From an uncultured Kiritimatiellota bacterium (GTDB lineage: Bacteria > Verrucomicrobiota > Kiritimatiellia > RFP12 > UBA1067): a DNA stretch of 8,108 bases. Where the stretch lies: the NCBI GenBank assembly GCA_934643865.1, contig CAKUCX010000095.1:1-8108 (forward strand), in the 5' to 3' direction. Position 1 is the first letter of the stretch, and every line of letters begins with the position of its first letter. A program made the translations under genes and the position numbers. The notes under the pieces were generated by a model. It did not search any database. It was given only the letters and a program-made list of their open reading frames with translations, and was not told the DNA's origin. Below are positions 1 through 7,598 of the stretch, one piece after another.

Positions 1-415
1 TTTTCAACGCAAAGTCCGCAAAGGGTTCTGACGCAAAGTTCGCAAAGGCCCTTCGCGTTCTTTGCGTTCCCTCTGCGTTCTTTGCGTTAAAACATACCCG
101 CACCCCTCTTTTCAACGCAAAGGTCGCAAAGGGTTCTGACGCAAAGGTCGCAAAGGCCCTCCGCGTTCTTTGCGTTCCCTCTGCGCTCTTTGCGTTAAGA
201 CATACCCGCACCCTTCTTTTCAACGCAAAGGTCGCAAAGGGTTCTGACGCAAAGTTCGCAAAGCCCCTTCGCGCTCTTTGCGTTCCCTCTGCGTTCTTTG
301 CGTTAAAACATACCAACACCCCCTCTTTTCAACGCAAAGGTCGCAAAGGGTTCTGACGCAAAGTTCGCAAAGTCCCTTCGCGTTCTTTGCGTTTCTCCGC
401 ACTGCATTCTTTGCT
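1..415. repeat. 108-bp tandem repeat array of CTTTGCG words
   Basis: Tandem units start at about 1, 109, 217 and 326, each opening with TTTTCAACGCAAAG. The first two are 108 bp, the third is 109 bp, and the fourth decays after about 393 and fades out near 415. Each unit carries ACGCAAAG-type words in its first half and the reverse complement CTTTGCGT in its second half, so single strands can fold into a long imperfect hairpin. The region is visibly AT-richer than the genes. It lies downstream of the oxidoreductase gene, which reads toward it. Words of this kind are known as dispersed, non-coding repeats in several environmental bacterial groups; their role is not established. Short ORFs across it (Cys/Leu-rich) look spurious. 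The array may continue beyond the window's left edge. Confidence 0.93.
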
Positions 416-444
416 CTCTGCCTCCAGAAACGGAACGGCATGCT

Positions 445-481
445 CTCGCCCTGCACGATTCGCGAATGCGTCCAGGGCGAG
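445..481 (-). terminator. Hairpin downstream of the oxidoreductase gene
   Basis: CTCGCCCTG at 445-453 pairs exactly with CAGGGCGAG at 473-481. The loop can extend the stem further through ACG/CGT and the internal palindrome ATTCGCGAAT at 458-467. The structure begins 15 bases past the stop codon at 497-499 on the minus strand, the expected place for a terminator. No proper U-tract follows (the minus strand continues with a mildly T-rich stretch), so it may be a factor-dependent terminator or a 3'-end stabiliser rather than a classical intrinsic one. Confidence 0.5.
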
Positions 482-496
482 CGGGCCGAAGCCGCT

Positions 497-1918
497 TCAC
501 GCCCTGGGGAGTTCCCAGCCGGGGCGGTAGGTCGTGCGCGTGTAGGCGTTCGCCGAGGCGATGTTGGTCACGCGCCGCCCGTCCCAGTCGAGCTTGACCT
601 TCCCCGTCTGCGCGAGGACGTTGCCGAGCAGCACCGTCTTCACGAGCGGCACGCCGAAGCGGAAGTCCGCGTTCGCGCGGCGGCCCTCGCGGATGGCCGC
701 GAAGAATTCGTGGACGTGGCTCTTCTTGATGCGCGGCAGCCAGGGCGTCGGGCGCGTGATACCCTTCTTGAGCGAGGACGGCACGAACTGCATCGCCGAG
801 CCGAACTCGTTCTGCCAGAGGATGCCCTTCTCGCCCATCCAGAGCGTGCCGACCTGCCCGAGCGGCAGCTTGTACTTCCGCTCCAGCTCCTCAACAATGG
901 GCGGCAGGTTCTGATATTCGCGCTTCGTCGCGATGCCGATGCGGTTCTGGTGCGCGGCGTCGACGGGCACGCCGTCCTTGATGCCGTCCCACCAGTGGAT
1001 CGTGACGGGATCCATCCCCTTGCGGGCGGGGAACGTGAAGTCGATCGTCTGGCGCAGCGGCCACGAGCCGGGCGCGCCCTCGCGCTGGTCGAGGAGTTCG
1101 GCGCTCACGGGATCGACCTCATCGAGGCGCAGGGCGAAGAACGAGGCGTCCATGATGTGGTTGCCCATGTTGCCGATGTTGCCGTTGCCGAACCCCTTCC
1201 AGTCGTACCACTGGTGCGGGCCGTAGCACGTCTTGTAGGGGCGCATCTCGGCGGGGCCCACCCATTTGTCCCAGTCCAGCCCCTCCGGCACCGGCGCGTC
1301 CGGCGGCACGACGGCCTGGGCGTTGATGCGGTCGTCGTAGCACCACACGTCGCGCACCTGCCCGATGGCGCCGCTCTGGATGTACTCGACGATCTGCGCG
1401 AGAATGGGCGAGGAGTGGCCGTGGTGGCCGCACTGCGTGACGACGCCGGACTTCTCCGCCGCCGCCAGAAGAAGATCCGCCTCCTCGATCGAGTAGGCGA
1501 TCGGCTTCTCGACGTAGACGTGGATGCCGTGCGCCATCGCGAGGAGCGCGGGGAGCGCGTGCTGCTGCTGGTTCGTCGCGATGATCGCGGCGTCGATGCC
1601 GTCCGCCATCTTCGCGAAGAGTTCATGGTAGTCGGCGAACGCGGGGATCTTCTCGTAGCCGCGCCCGGGATAGCACCTGCAGAGACGCGGGCGGATCAGG
1701 TCGAGCGCGCGCCGGTCGGGATCGACGAGCGCGACGATCTCCACGTCCTCGCATTTCGTCGAGAGGACGGCGCGCATCCGAAGGCCGCAGCCGATGAGCG
1801 CCACGCGGATGCGCCGCCCCGCCGCGATCGTCTTCGCGCGCGGCGACGTGCAGGCGATGTTGAAGAGCGGCAGCGCGCCGCCGGCGGCGGCCAGTTTCAG
1901 AAACGACCTTCTCTGCAT
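497..1918 (-). CDS. Tat-exported Gfo/Idh/MocA family oxidoreductase
   Basis: This 473-residue protein is predicted to be an NAD(P)-dependent dehydrogenase of the Gfo/Idh/MocA family, which oxidises or reduces sugars, inositols and related polyols. It starts with a twin-arginine signal (RRSFLK at residues 3-8, then a hydrophobic stretch), so it is probably exported folded with its cofactor. A Cys at 23 follows N-I-A, a poor lipobox, so lipidation is uncertain. A Rossmann fold follows: VALIGCG at 39-45, an acidic residue ending the second strand (D66 in VALVDPD), and the family hallmark EKP at 137-139. The C-terminal half has NMGNHIMD (250-257, with H254 and D257 as likely substrate-site residues) and the ending typical of the PVC-type members (HVHEFFAAI near 401, LLGNVL near 430). 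The start is fixed by AGGAG at 1925-1929 six bases upstream. Length is normal for this group. The substrate cannot be told from sequence. It is transcribed alone, divergent from the beta-helix gene. Confidence 0.93.
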   Translation of the reverse strand: MQRRSFLKLAAAGGALPLFNIACTSPRAKTIAAGRRIRVALIGCGLRMRAVLSTKCEDVEIVALVDPDRRALDLIRPRLCRCYPGRGYEKIPAFADYHELFAKMADGIDAAIIATNQQQHALPALLAMAHGIHVYVEKPIAYSIEEADLLLAAAEKSGVVTQCGHHGHSSPILAQIVEYIQSGAIGQVRDVWCYDDRINAQAVVPPDAPVPEGLDWDKWVGPAEMRPYKTCYGPHQWYDWKGFGNGNIGNMGNHIMDASFFALRLDEVDPVSAELLDQREGAPGSWPLRQTIDFTFPARKGMDPVTIHWWDGIKDGVPVDAAHQNRIGIATKREYQNLPPIVEELERKYKLPLGQVGTLWMGEKGILWQNEFGSAMQFVPSSLKKGITRPTPWLPRIKKSHVHEFFAAIREGRRANADFRFGVPLVKTVLLGNVLAQTGKVKLDWDGRRVTNIASANAYTRTTYRPGWELPRA

Positions 1919-1959
1919 GGCGTTCTCCTGTTGTGTTCGTCGTGGTGTGACTGACCCGA

Positions 1960-1988
1960 AGTATACCCCTTCCGCTTCCCGGCGTCAA
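1960..1988 (-). promoter_or_regulatory. Sigma70-type promoter of the oxidoreductase gene
   Basis: On the minus strand, TTGACG (1983-1988) is followed by a 17-base spacer and TATACT (1960-1965): five of six matches to each consensus box at ideal spacing. Transcription would begin near 1953, giving a leader of roughly 35 bases that contains the AGGAG ribosome site at 1925-1929. It is the strongest promoter match I see in the window. Confidence 0.8.
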
Positions 1989-2034
1989 CCGGGGGCATCG
2001 GACGCGCGCCTTTGCGGAACGGCAAAATTAACTC

Positions 2035-2065
2035 TTTACAGGGGGGGGGTGCGAAATGTTAAACT
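2035..2065 (+). promoter_or_regulatory. Candidate promoter with a G9 tract in its spacer
   Basis: TTTACA at 2035-2040 (five of six to the -35 consensus) is followed at once by nine G (2041-2049), then TGCGAAATGT and TAAACT at 2060-2065 (four of six to the -10 consensus). The spacing is 19 bases, longer than the 17-base optimum; other -10 registers (TTAAAC, GTTAAA) would give 18 or 17 but match less well. It lies about 60 bases upstream of the beta-helix gene's start codon. The homopolymer is prone to length change, which would alter the box spacing. Confidence 0.55.
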
Positions 2066-2113
2066 ACGCGCATCGTTTTTGATGGTGTCTTAAACGACGG
2101 CAACGCATACGAC

Positions 2114-2120
2114 AAGGAGG
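2114..2120 (+). promoter_or_regulatory. Strong Shine-Dalgarno site (AAGGAGG)
   Basis: AAGGAGG lies five bases before the ATG at 2126. It is the full anti-Shine-Dalgarno match and settles the start of the beta-helix gene over in-frame downstream Met codons such as residue 7. Confidence 0.9.
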
Positions 2121-2125
2121 AAACG

Positions 2126-5100
2126 ATGGGCAGCACGACGTGGATGGGCAGACGGGCCTGGGCTTCGCTTGGGGCGGCGGCGCTGGCCGGCGGCCTGCAG
2201 GCGGCGACATGCGTATGGACGGGGGCGTCCGGGCGCTGGTCGGATGCGGCCAACTGGCGCGACGGGCTTCGCCCCGCCGCCGGCGACACGGTCTACGTCT
2301 CCAACCGCGTCGGGCGCGTGACCATCGCGCTCGACGAGCCGAACGTCTCGCTCGCCTCGATCCGCTTCGAGGGCGAGGGGCCCGTCTCCCTCACCGGCGA
2401 GGCGCTGACGCTCACGGGCCGGTTCCAGATGGTCGGCACAGGCGAGACGAACATCATCAACCTCCCCGCCAGCCGCTTCCCGTGGTTCGCCTGGAACGCC
2501 GCCGTCACGTGCCGCGTGCCGCTCACGTTCGCCCCGGCGAACGCCCGGGAGGATACGGGCATCTGGACGGCCCGGCAGAACGCCGTCTTCGAGCGGCCCA
2601 TCACGATTGTCGGCGAGAGGCGGTTCCTCGTCCACGGCGGCTACCAGGTCACGGCGGCCGAACACGCGGCGGGCCAGAACAACGCACTCCCCGCCGTCAC
2701 CTTCCTGGGGGAGGTCAACGGCCCCCAGGCGACGTTTCAGACGATCCAGTACCCCAACGGCATCTGCACGGCCTATGCGCCCATCCGCGTCAAGCACATG
2801 CGCGTGAGCAGCTGGGGGTCGGCGGCGCTCTGCCTCGGCGCGGCCGGCAACAGCTGGGAGACCATCCGCACCGACTACAACAACCGCTACCTTGCGCTTG
2901 TCGCCGGCGCCTATCCCTCGAACAGCGTCTTCGCGCTCGCGTGGGACGCGCCGGCCCTTGGAACCTGGGCCTTCTTCAACCTCGGTCTGCACGATACGAC
3001 GATCGACCGCCTCGACGACGCCTCGCCGGAGGCCAGCGCACAGCATGCGCGCGCGACGGCGGGGAACTGCATCCTCGCGAACACCGACCAGGGCGTGGAG
3101 GCCCCCGTCACGCTCACGCTGCGCGGCACGGCCGACGGATGCTCGGCCCTCGCGGTGCAGACGAAGGTCTCGCTCGTGTGGGATCCGGTCGGCGACTTCA
3201 CGCAGACGCTCACGGGGCGCGTCTCGGAGACGACCGGGATGATCGCCGTCCGGCGCGGAACGCTTGCGTTCGCCGCCGGCACGCGCTTCCCGAACGTCCG
3301 CCGCTACGAGATCGCACCGGGCGCCCGCCTTGCGCTCGCGGCGGACGTGGCGCTGGAGGCGCACCTCGTGCAGGTCGGCGGGACGGTCATCCCCTCCGGC
3401 ACCTACTCCGGCGTCGCCGCCGAGGGCGTGACGCAGGTGGACTGGCTGCGCGGCGCCGGCACGCTGCACGTCGACACGGCGGCGGCAGCCATCTGGAAGG
3501 CGCCCGTCTCGGGCGACTGGGACGACGGCGCGAACTGGCTCGGCGGCGGCGCGCCGTCCGCCGACACGCCGACCTACCTCGTCGCGCCGTCCGCATCGGA
3601 CTACACCGTGACGGTCCGCAAGCCGGTCGCGGCGTTCCCGTCGCACCTCGCCGTCGGCAACGCGGGCGGCGGCACGGCGACGCTCGCGTGCGAGGCGGAC
3701 GTCTCCATCTCGTCCGCCTCGCACAGCGTCCTGGAGGTGGCGCGGGGCGGCTGCGTGCAGGTGGCGGAGGGGGCGCGGTTCTGCTGCGCGGGCATGGAGC
3801 CGCAGGCCCATGCCGCCCTGAACTGGTCGTCCCGCCTGGACGCGCGGAACCGCTCGTCGTTTCGCCTTGCGGGCGGCACGTGGCTGAACAACGGCGGCGA
3901 GACGGTGTTCACGAACTACATCGGCAACTTCGTCGTCCGGGAGGCGGAGGGCGTCCCCGGCCGCCTGATCGTCCGGGGCGGACGACTGGGCTACATGAAC
4001 CTTGGCAGCGAGGCCCCGCTTCACGTGCTGACGGGCGGCGGCGTGGACGTGCGCGACGCGCGGCTCGACATGCCGCACCACGGGTACAACCACCTGACGG
4101 ACCTTGACGTGGCCGGCGGCACGCTGTCCCTCTCGAACACCGCCTTCTCCACGGAGGGGACGTTCCCGGAAACGCCCGGCGGGGGGAGCATGACCTTCGG
4201 CACGGGCACGTCGACGCTGTCCGGCGACGCATTCTTCAGGCTCAAGGGTGGATACTGCCACGTGAAGCCCGGCGGGGCGGGGCAGACGGCGCGTCTCGTG
4301 TTCACGGGCCATGCGTCCTCCAAGACGGCCTTCCAACCCATCTTCGTCGGCCAGACGGCCGGAGGGGAGAGCATCCTCGACTACCAGGGGACGAACGGCG
4401 CGCAACTTTGCGTACACGTCGGCGTCGACGAGGGGCGCGGCACGTTCCGCGTACCGGCCGGGGCGCAGGCGGCCATCCACTCGTGCGGGCTCTTCGTCGG
4501 CGTGGCATCGGACATGAAGAGCGCCGCCCTCCCCAACAAGCTGGAGGAGATGATGGAGGTCGTCGGCGACGTCGACGTCGCGGGGACGCTGGCGGTGGAG
4601 GGGTCGTTCCATCCGGGCTGGGCCGCCGGGCAGCGGCCTTCGGGGCTCGCGGTCGGCTACGGTTGCACGAAGGCCGAACGGGTGGGGCGGCCCTACATCG
4701 GGCGGATGCGGCTCTCCGGCGCCTACAGCCAGAAATTCGGACACGCGCTCATCGGGACAGGCTACGGCGCCGGCGCATACGTGCAGACGGGCGGCACGGC
4801 GACCTTCTTCACGCAGCGCGACATGAGGGCCCCCCTCCTTTGCTCGCGCCTGCTCGTCGGCTTCGCGGGCGGCGAAGGGCGCCTGGCCGTCTCGAACGGC
4901 GTGATGCGCGTGCAGAACGGCTCCGTCTACGTGGGCGGATGCGACACCAACGACCTCTACCTGTGTACGGCGGGCGAGGTCTACGGAAGCATTACGAACA
5001 ACGACGGCTGGGCGGCGTATGGATGCCCCGTCGAGCGCTTCGCCGACGGCGTCCTGACCGTGGCGGGGAGCGGCGCGTTCACGGCCGACCATGCCGTGAC

Positions 5101-5470
5101 GGTGGGCGCGCGCGGAACAGGCGTCGTCGAGGTCGTCGGCTCGCAGGCGTCCCTGACGGTGCAGGACCTCGTCCTCTCGAACCGCCTCGCCGCGACGGTG
5201 CGCTTTGTGGCGGACGCGGCGGGCGTCGCGCCGATTGCCGTGCGCGGCACGCTGGCGATCGCGCCCGGCGCGGCGCTCGACGTCGACCTCACGGACTGGA
5301 ACGGCACGGGGACGATCCCGCTCTTCACCTACGCGGCCTGCACGGGCGCCTTTGACGAGGCGGCCGTCACCGCGCGGGCCGGCGACCGCCAGCTGCCCGC
5401 CGCCCTCCTGCAGTCGGAGACGGGCATCCGCCTCGCCCTCCTGCGCGGCACGCAGATCATCCTGCGCTAG
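2126..5470 (+). CDS. Large exported beta-helix (autotransporter-passenger-like) protein
   Basis: This 1114-residue protein opens with a Sec-type signal peptide (basic MGRR, hydrophobic ASLGAAALAGGL, likely cleavage after QA or QAA near residues 26-27). The mature part starts with a 'W-x-G...W-x-x-x-x-NW' module (W31 to W44, then PAAGDTVYV near 50) and a second copy occurs at about 455-485 (IWKAPVSGDWDDGANW). This is the pattern that opens repeated units in PVC and other large surface proteins with autotransporter-associated beta strands. The rest is Gly/Ala/Thr/Val-rich, with recurring short strand motifs such as VGGTV, GGTATL and YVQTGGT, as in a right-handed beta-helix. Residues 1030-1080 (VAPIAVRGTLAIAPGAALDVD and the following LFTY) resemble the closing segment of such passengers. 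I see no catalytic motif, no C-terminal outer-membrane barrel and no PEP-CTERM sorting tail; it ends in GTQIILR. A structural or glycan-binding surface or secreted role is inference. The gene converges on the GH16 gene 33 bases away. Confidence 0.85.
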   Translation: MGSTTWMGRRAWASLGAAALAGGLQAATCVWTGASGRWSDAANWRDGLRPAAGDTVYVSNRVGRVTIALDEPNVSLASIRFEGEGPVSLTGEALTLTGRFQMVGTGETNIINLPASRFPWFAWNAAVTCRVPLTFAPANAREDTGIWTARQNAVFERPITIVGERRFLVHGGYQVTAAEHAAGQNNALPAVTFLGEVNGPQATFQTIQYPNGICTAYAPIRVKHMRVSSWGSAALCLGAAGNSWETIRTDYNNRYLALVAGAYPSNSVFALAWDAPALGTWAFFNLGLHDTTIDRLDDASPEASAQHARATAGNCILANTDQGVEAPVTLTLRGTADGCSALAVQTKVSLVWDPVGDFTQTLTGRVSETTGMIAVRRGTLAFAAGTRFPNVRRYEIAPGARLALAADVALEAHLVQVGGTVIPSGTYSGVAAEGVTQVDWLRGAGTLHVDTAAAAIWKAPVSGDWDDGANWLGGGAPSADTPTYLVAPSASDYTVTVRKPVAAFPSHLAVGNAGGGTATLACEADVSISSASHSVLEVARGGCVQVAEGARFCCAGMEPQAHAALNWSSRLDARNRSSFRLAGGTWLNNGGETVFTNYIGNFVVREAEGVPGRLIVRGGRLGYMNLGSEAPLHVLTGGGVDVRDARLDMPHHGYNHLTDLDVAGGTLSLSNTAFSTEGTFPETPGGGSMTFGTGTSTLSGDAFFRLKGGYCHVKPGGAGQTARLVFTGHASSKTAFQPIFVGQTAGGESILDYQGTNGAQLCVHVGVDEGRGTFRVPAGAQAAIHSCGLFVGVASDMKSAALPNKLEEMMEVVGDVDVAGTLAVEGSFHPGWAAGQRPSGLAVGYGCTKAERVGRPYIGRMRLSGAYSQKFGHALIGTGYGAGAYVQTGGTATFFTQRDMRAPLLCSRLLVGFAGGEGRLAVSNGVMRVQNGSVYVGGCDTNDLYLCTAGEVYGSITNNDGWAAYGCPVERFADGVLTVAGSGAFTADHAVTVGARGTGVVEVVGSQASLTVQDLVLSNRLAATVRFVADAAGVAPIAVRGTLAIAPGAALDVDLTDWNGTGTIPLFTYAACTGAFDEAAVTARAGDRQLPAALLQSETGIRLALLRGTQIILR

Positions 5471-5497
5471 CGCCGCCCCCTCCCATTGCGGCGGCGC
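5470..5497. terminator. GC hairpin between convergent genes
   Basis: GCGCCGCC (5470-5477) pairs perfectly with GGCGGCGC (5490-5497) around a 12-base loop. It begins on the last base of the beta-helix stop codon and fills nearly all of the 33-base gap to the stop of the GH16 gene at 5504. The placement suits a two-way terminator, but there is no T-tract on either side, so intrinsic termination is unproven. A second, overlapping palindrome GCGCTAGCGC (5464-5473) covers the stop codon. Confidence 0.45.
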
Positions 5498-5503
5498 GCC
5501 ATG

Positions 5504-7591
5504 TCACCGCGCCCCTTCCGTCCAGAGGCCCAGACGCTTCGCGCGCCAGTAGGCGGCGAAGAGGTGGCAGGCGCGCGTGGCGCCCACCGTCTCGGCCGGC
5601 ACGTGCGTGATCGCGTTCGCGAGGAGCGCGCGCTGGTAGGGGCCGTAGGCGAAGGCGCCCTGCGGCACCATCATCTGCGCGAGGTGGACCTCGGCGCAGC
5701 CGCAGAGGTAGCGCGTGTCGGCGCCTGCGATGCGCGGCGCGCGTTCGCGGGCGAGGCGGGCGCACGTCACCATCGCGCCAATCGCCTTCGCGCGGTACTT
5801 CTCGTCCGTCTCGACGGCGAGGATCGCCTCCAGGGAGGTGTTCATCTGGATGAGCGTGTAGTCCGGCATCAGGTTGCGCACGACGGAATCGGGACACGTC
5901 CCGAGCGCGCACGAGCCCTCCAGCGCCTCCGCGCGGTGCGTCCGGTAGAGCTGCGTCCAGTGCGCGTCGCCCGTCACCTCCCCCGCGAGCGCGTAGACCA
6001 TCGCGAGGCGCGCCGCCTCGTGCGGCTGTACCTCGCGCATCTTGCAGATGCCGCGCGGGTCCGGCGTGCCGTCCGCCTGGAGGAAGTTCCAGTCGTTCGC
6101 CTGGGTGACGGTGTGCGCCATCCGCGCGGCGACCGCCGCGAACGCCGCACGGATCTCGCGCTTCAGCGCGTCCGGCGCCAGGCCGTCCGCCGCGACGTAG
6201 CGGAAGAGGCCGTGCATCCAGTGCGTCACCTGGTCGCGGGACGAGAGGCGGCAGATGGAGGTGCCGTCCTCCACGCAGAGGCCGCGCGCGACGAAGCCCT
6301 TGTACGGGTGGGCCGTCGCGAGGTTGAGGAGGCCGCGCGCGATCTTCGCGGCGTCTGCCGCCGTGGCGGCGTCCCGCGTGACAAGCCACTTGTCGACGAG
6401 GCCGCTCAGGGCCACGCCGCCGTTGATCGCGCAGTCCTCAAGGCCCGTGCCGTAGCCGAACTCGGGCTTGAGGAGGCCGCCCGGGAAGTCCTTCGCGGGG
6501 TTCACCTTGTCCGGCGCCGTGATGTAGATGCCGCCCGTCTTCGGGGAATAGAACGTGGCCATCACGCGCGCCCAGGCGGCGTCCGCCCACGCGCGGAGCG
6601 CGGGTTCGGCGGGATGCGCGAGCGGCGGTTCGGGCACGGGCGCCGCGTCGTACACGCGCACGAAATCGACCTCGAAGCAGTCGGGCAGCCGGGCCTTGAA
6701 GAGGCGCGGATCGGGCGTGCCCCAGCTCTTCGCGTTGCGCCCGGCGGTGAGACCGCCGTCGCTCCCCGCCTTGCGGTAGCCGCCCGGCTCGGTGGAGACG
6801 AGCAGGAACTGCGGCACGTGCGAGACGGGGTAGTTCTGCTCGCCCACCTTCTTGCCGTCGCAGTAGAACGTGTAGCCTTCGGGCGTCCAGTCGCAGCCGT
6901 AATGGTGCCAGCCGTCGGGCGTCTCCTCGTGCGTCCACTCGAAGTGGTCGTACCAGCAGGAATCCCGGCCGTAGCCGCCCCAGCCGTTGCCGCCCACGAT
7001 CTTCCCCTTCGTGAACTGCTTGTAGTTCTCCATGATGTCCGTCTCGACGCCGCAGACGCCCGCGTCCGGGTGCGAACCGACGCCGGGAGCCTGGAGCCAG
7101 AACGCCGAATGCCAGCCGGGGTTCTTCGGCTGGCGGCAACGGATCTCGAAGTAGCCGTACTTCTTCATGAAGAGGGGCTTCTTCCGCTTGCCGAACGGCC
7201 AGAAGCCGGACGTGTCGCGCGGGATGTCGTAGGTGAGCGAGCCGGTCTGGAGGTGCGGGGATGTGAAGTCGTCCCCCTTCCGAATGAGGTTGAGCTTCAC
7301 CGTCTCGCCCGTCATCTCCACGCCCTCGAAGCCGTGCGCGAAGGCCGGGAAGTCGTATCCCCAGAAACTCTCGCGGCACATCCACTTCGTCCGGTCGATC
7401 TCCTTCCGGTCGAACTCGTCGTGCCAGACGAGCGTCCACTTCTTTCCGGGCGGCAGCAGGGAGGGCGCCTTGCCGACGACGGCCTCCGTCTTCACCTGCA
7501 CGGGGGCGCGCGTCTCGACGTGCGCCTCGATGAATTTGGCCCCGGCGCAGAGCGCCGCGAACGAGGAAAGGCAAACGAGCAGTGTCTTCAT
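5504..7591 (-). CDS. Exported GH16-family glycoside hydrolase fused to a helical domain
   Basis: This 695-residue protein begins with a Sec signal peptide (MKTLLVCLSSFAALCAGA, likely cleavage near 18). Residues about 50-315 form a GH16 jelly-roll domain: WHDEFDRKEID at 56-66, GYFEI at 146-150, WHSAFWLQ at 160-167, the catalytic motif ETDIME at 183-188 (E183 nucleophile, D185 helper, E188 acid/base) and WHHYGCDWTPEGY at 228-240. The motif is the laminarinase-type form with the beta-bulge residue. GH16 enzymes cleave beta-1,3/1,4-glucans or marine galactans by a retaining mechanism; which one applies here is unclear. After a Pro-rich linker (315-330), residues 330-695 form a mainly helical domain with conserved-looking motifs GYGTGLEDCAINGG (379-392), VEDGTSICRLSSRDQVTHW (440-458) and QPHEAARLAM (522-531). 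It looks like an (alpha/alpha)n toroid of unknown function. The start at 7591 is chosen because the signal peptide begins there; the same frame stays open to 7762, but that extension (basic, low-complexity) would bury the signal. No Shine-Dalgarno site precedes the ATG. Confidence 0.9.
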   Translation of the reverse strand: MKTLLVCLSSFAALCAGAKFIEAHVETRAPVQVKTEAVVGKAPSLLPPGKKWTLVWHDEFDRKEIDRTKWMCRESFWGYDFPAFAHGFEGVEMTGETVKLNLIRKGDDFTSPHLQTGSLTYDIPRDTSGFWPFGKRKKPLFMKKYGYFEIRCRQPKNPGWHSAFWLQAPGVGSHPDAGVCGVETDIMENYKQFTKGKIVGGNGWGGYGRDSCWYDHFEWTHEETPDGWHHYGCDWTPEGYTFYCDGKKVGEQNYPVSHVPQFLLVSTEPGGYRKAGSDGGLTAGRNAKSWGTPDPRLFKARLPDCFEVDFVRVYDAAPVPEPPLAHPAEPALRAWADAAWARVMATFYSPKTGGIYITAPDKVNPAKDFPGGLLKPEFGYGTGLEDCAINGGVALSGLVDKWLVTRDAATAADAAKIARGLLNLATAHPYKGFVARGLCVEDGTSICRLSSRDQVTHWMHGLFRYVAADGLAPDALKREIRAAFAAVAARMAHTVTQANDWNFLQADGTPDPRGICKMREVQPHEAARLAMVYALAGEVTGDAHWTQLYRTHRAEALEGSCALGTCPDSVVRNLMPDYTLIQMNTSLEAILAVETDEKYRAKAIGAMVTCARLARERAPRIAGADTRYLCGCAEVHLAQMMVPQGAFAYGPYQRALLANAITHVPAETVGATRACHLFAAYWRAKRLGLWTEGAR

Positions 7592-7598
7592 GCGAGAC

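Noticed and set aside
1..415. CRISPR array
   Set aside because: The whole 108-bp unit is repeated, with no alternation of constant repeats and unique spacers, and no cas gene is visible.
220..500. Short Cys/Leu-rich open frames within the 108-bp array
   Set aside because: A 108-bp period is divisible by three, so frames stay open by chance across units. The 109-bp unit breaks the frame, which argues against selection for protein.
278..1954. 558-residue open frame on the plus strand, opposite the oxidoreductase gene
   Set aside because: It starts inside the CTTTGCG array and runs antisense to a clear Gfo/Idh/MocA gene. Its composition is Arg/Val/Asp-rich with no family signature.
2090..5092. 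1000-residue open frame on the minus strand, opposite the beta-helix gene
   Set aside because: It is Arg/Ala/Pro/His-rich with no domain, signal or ribosome site. It is an expected by-product of strong third-position GC bias in the plus-strand gene, which has a signal peptide, a perfect ribosome site and recognisable modules.
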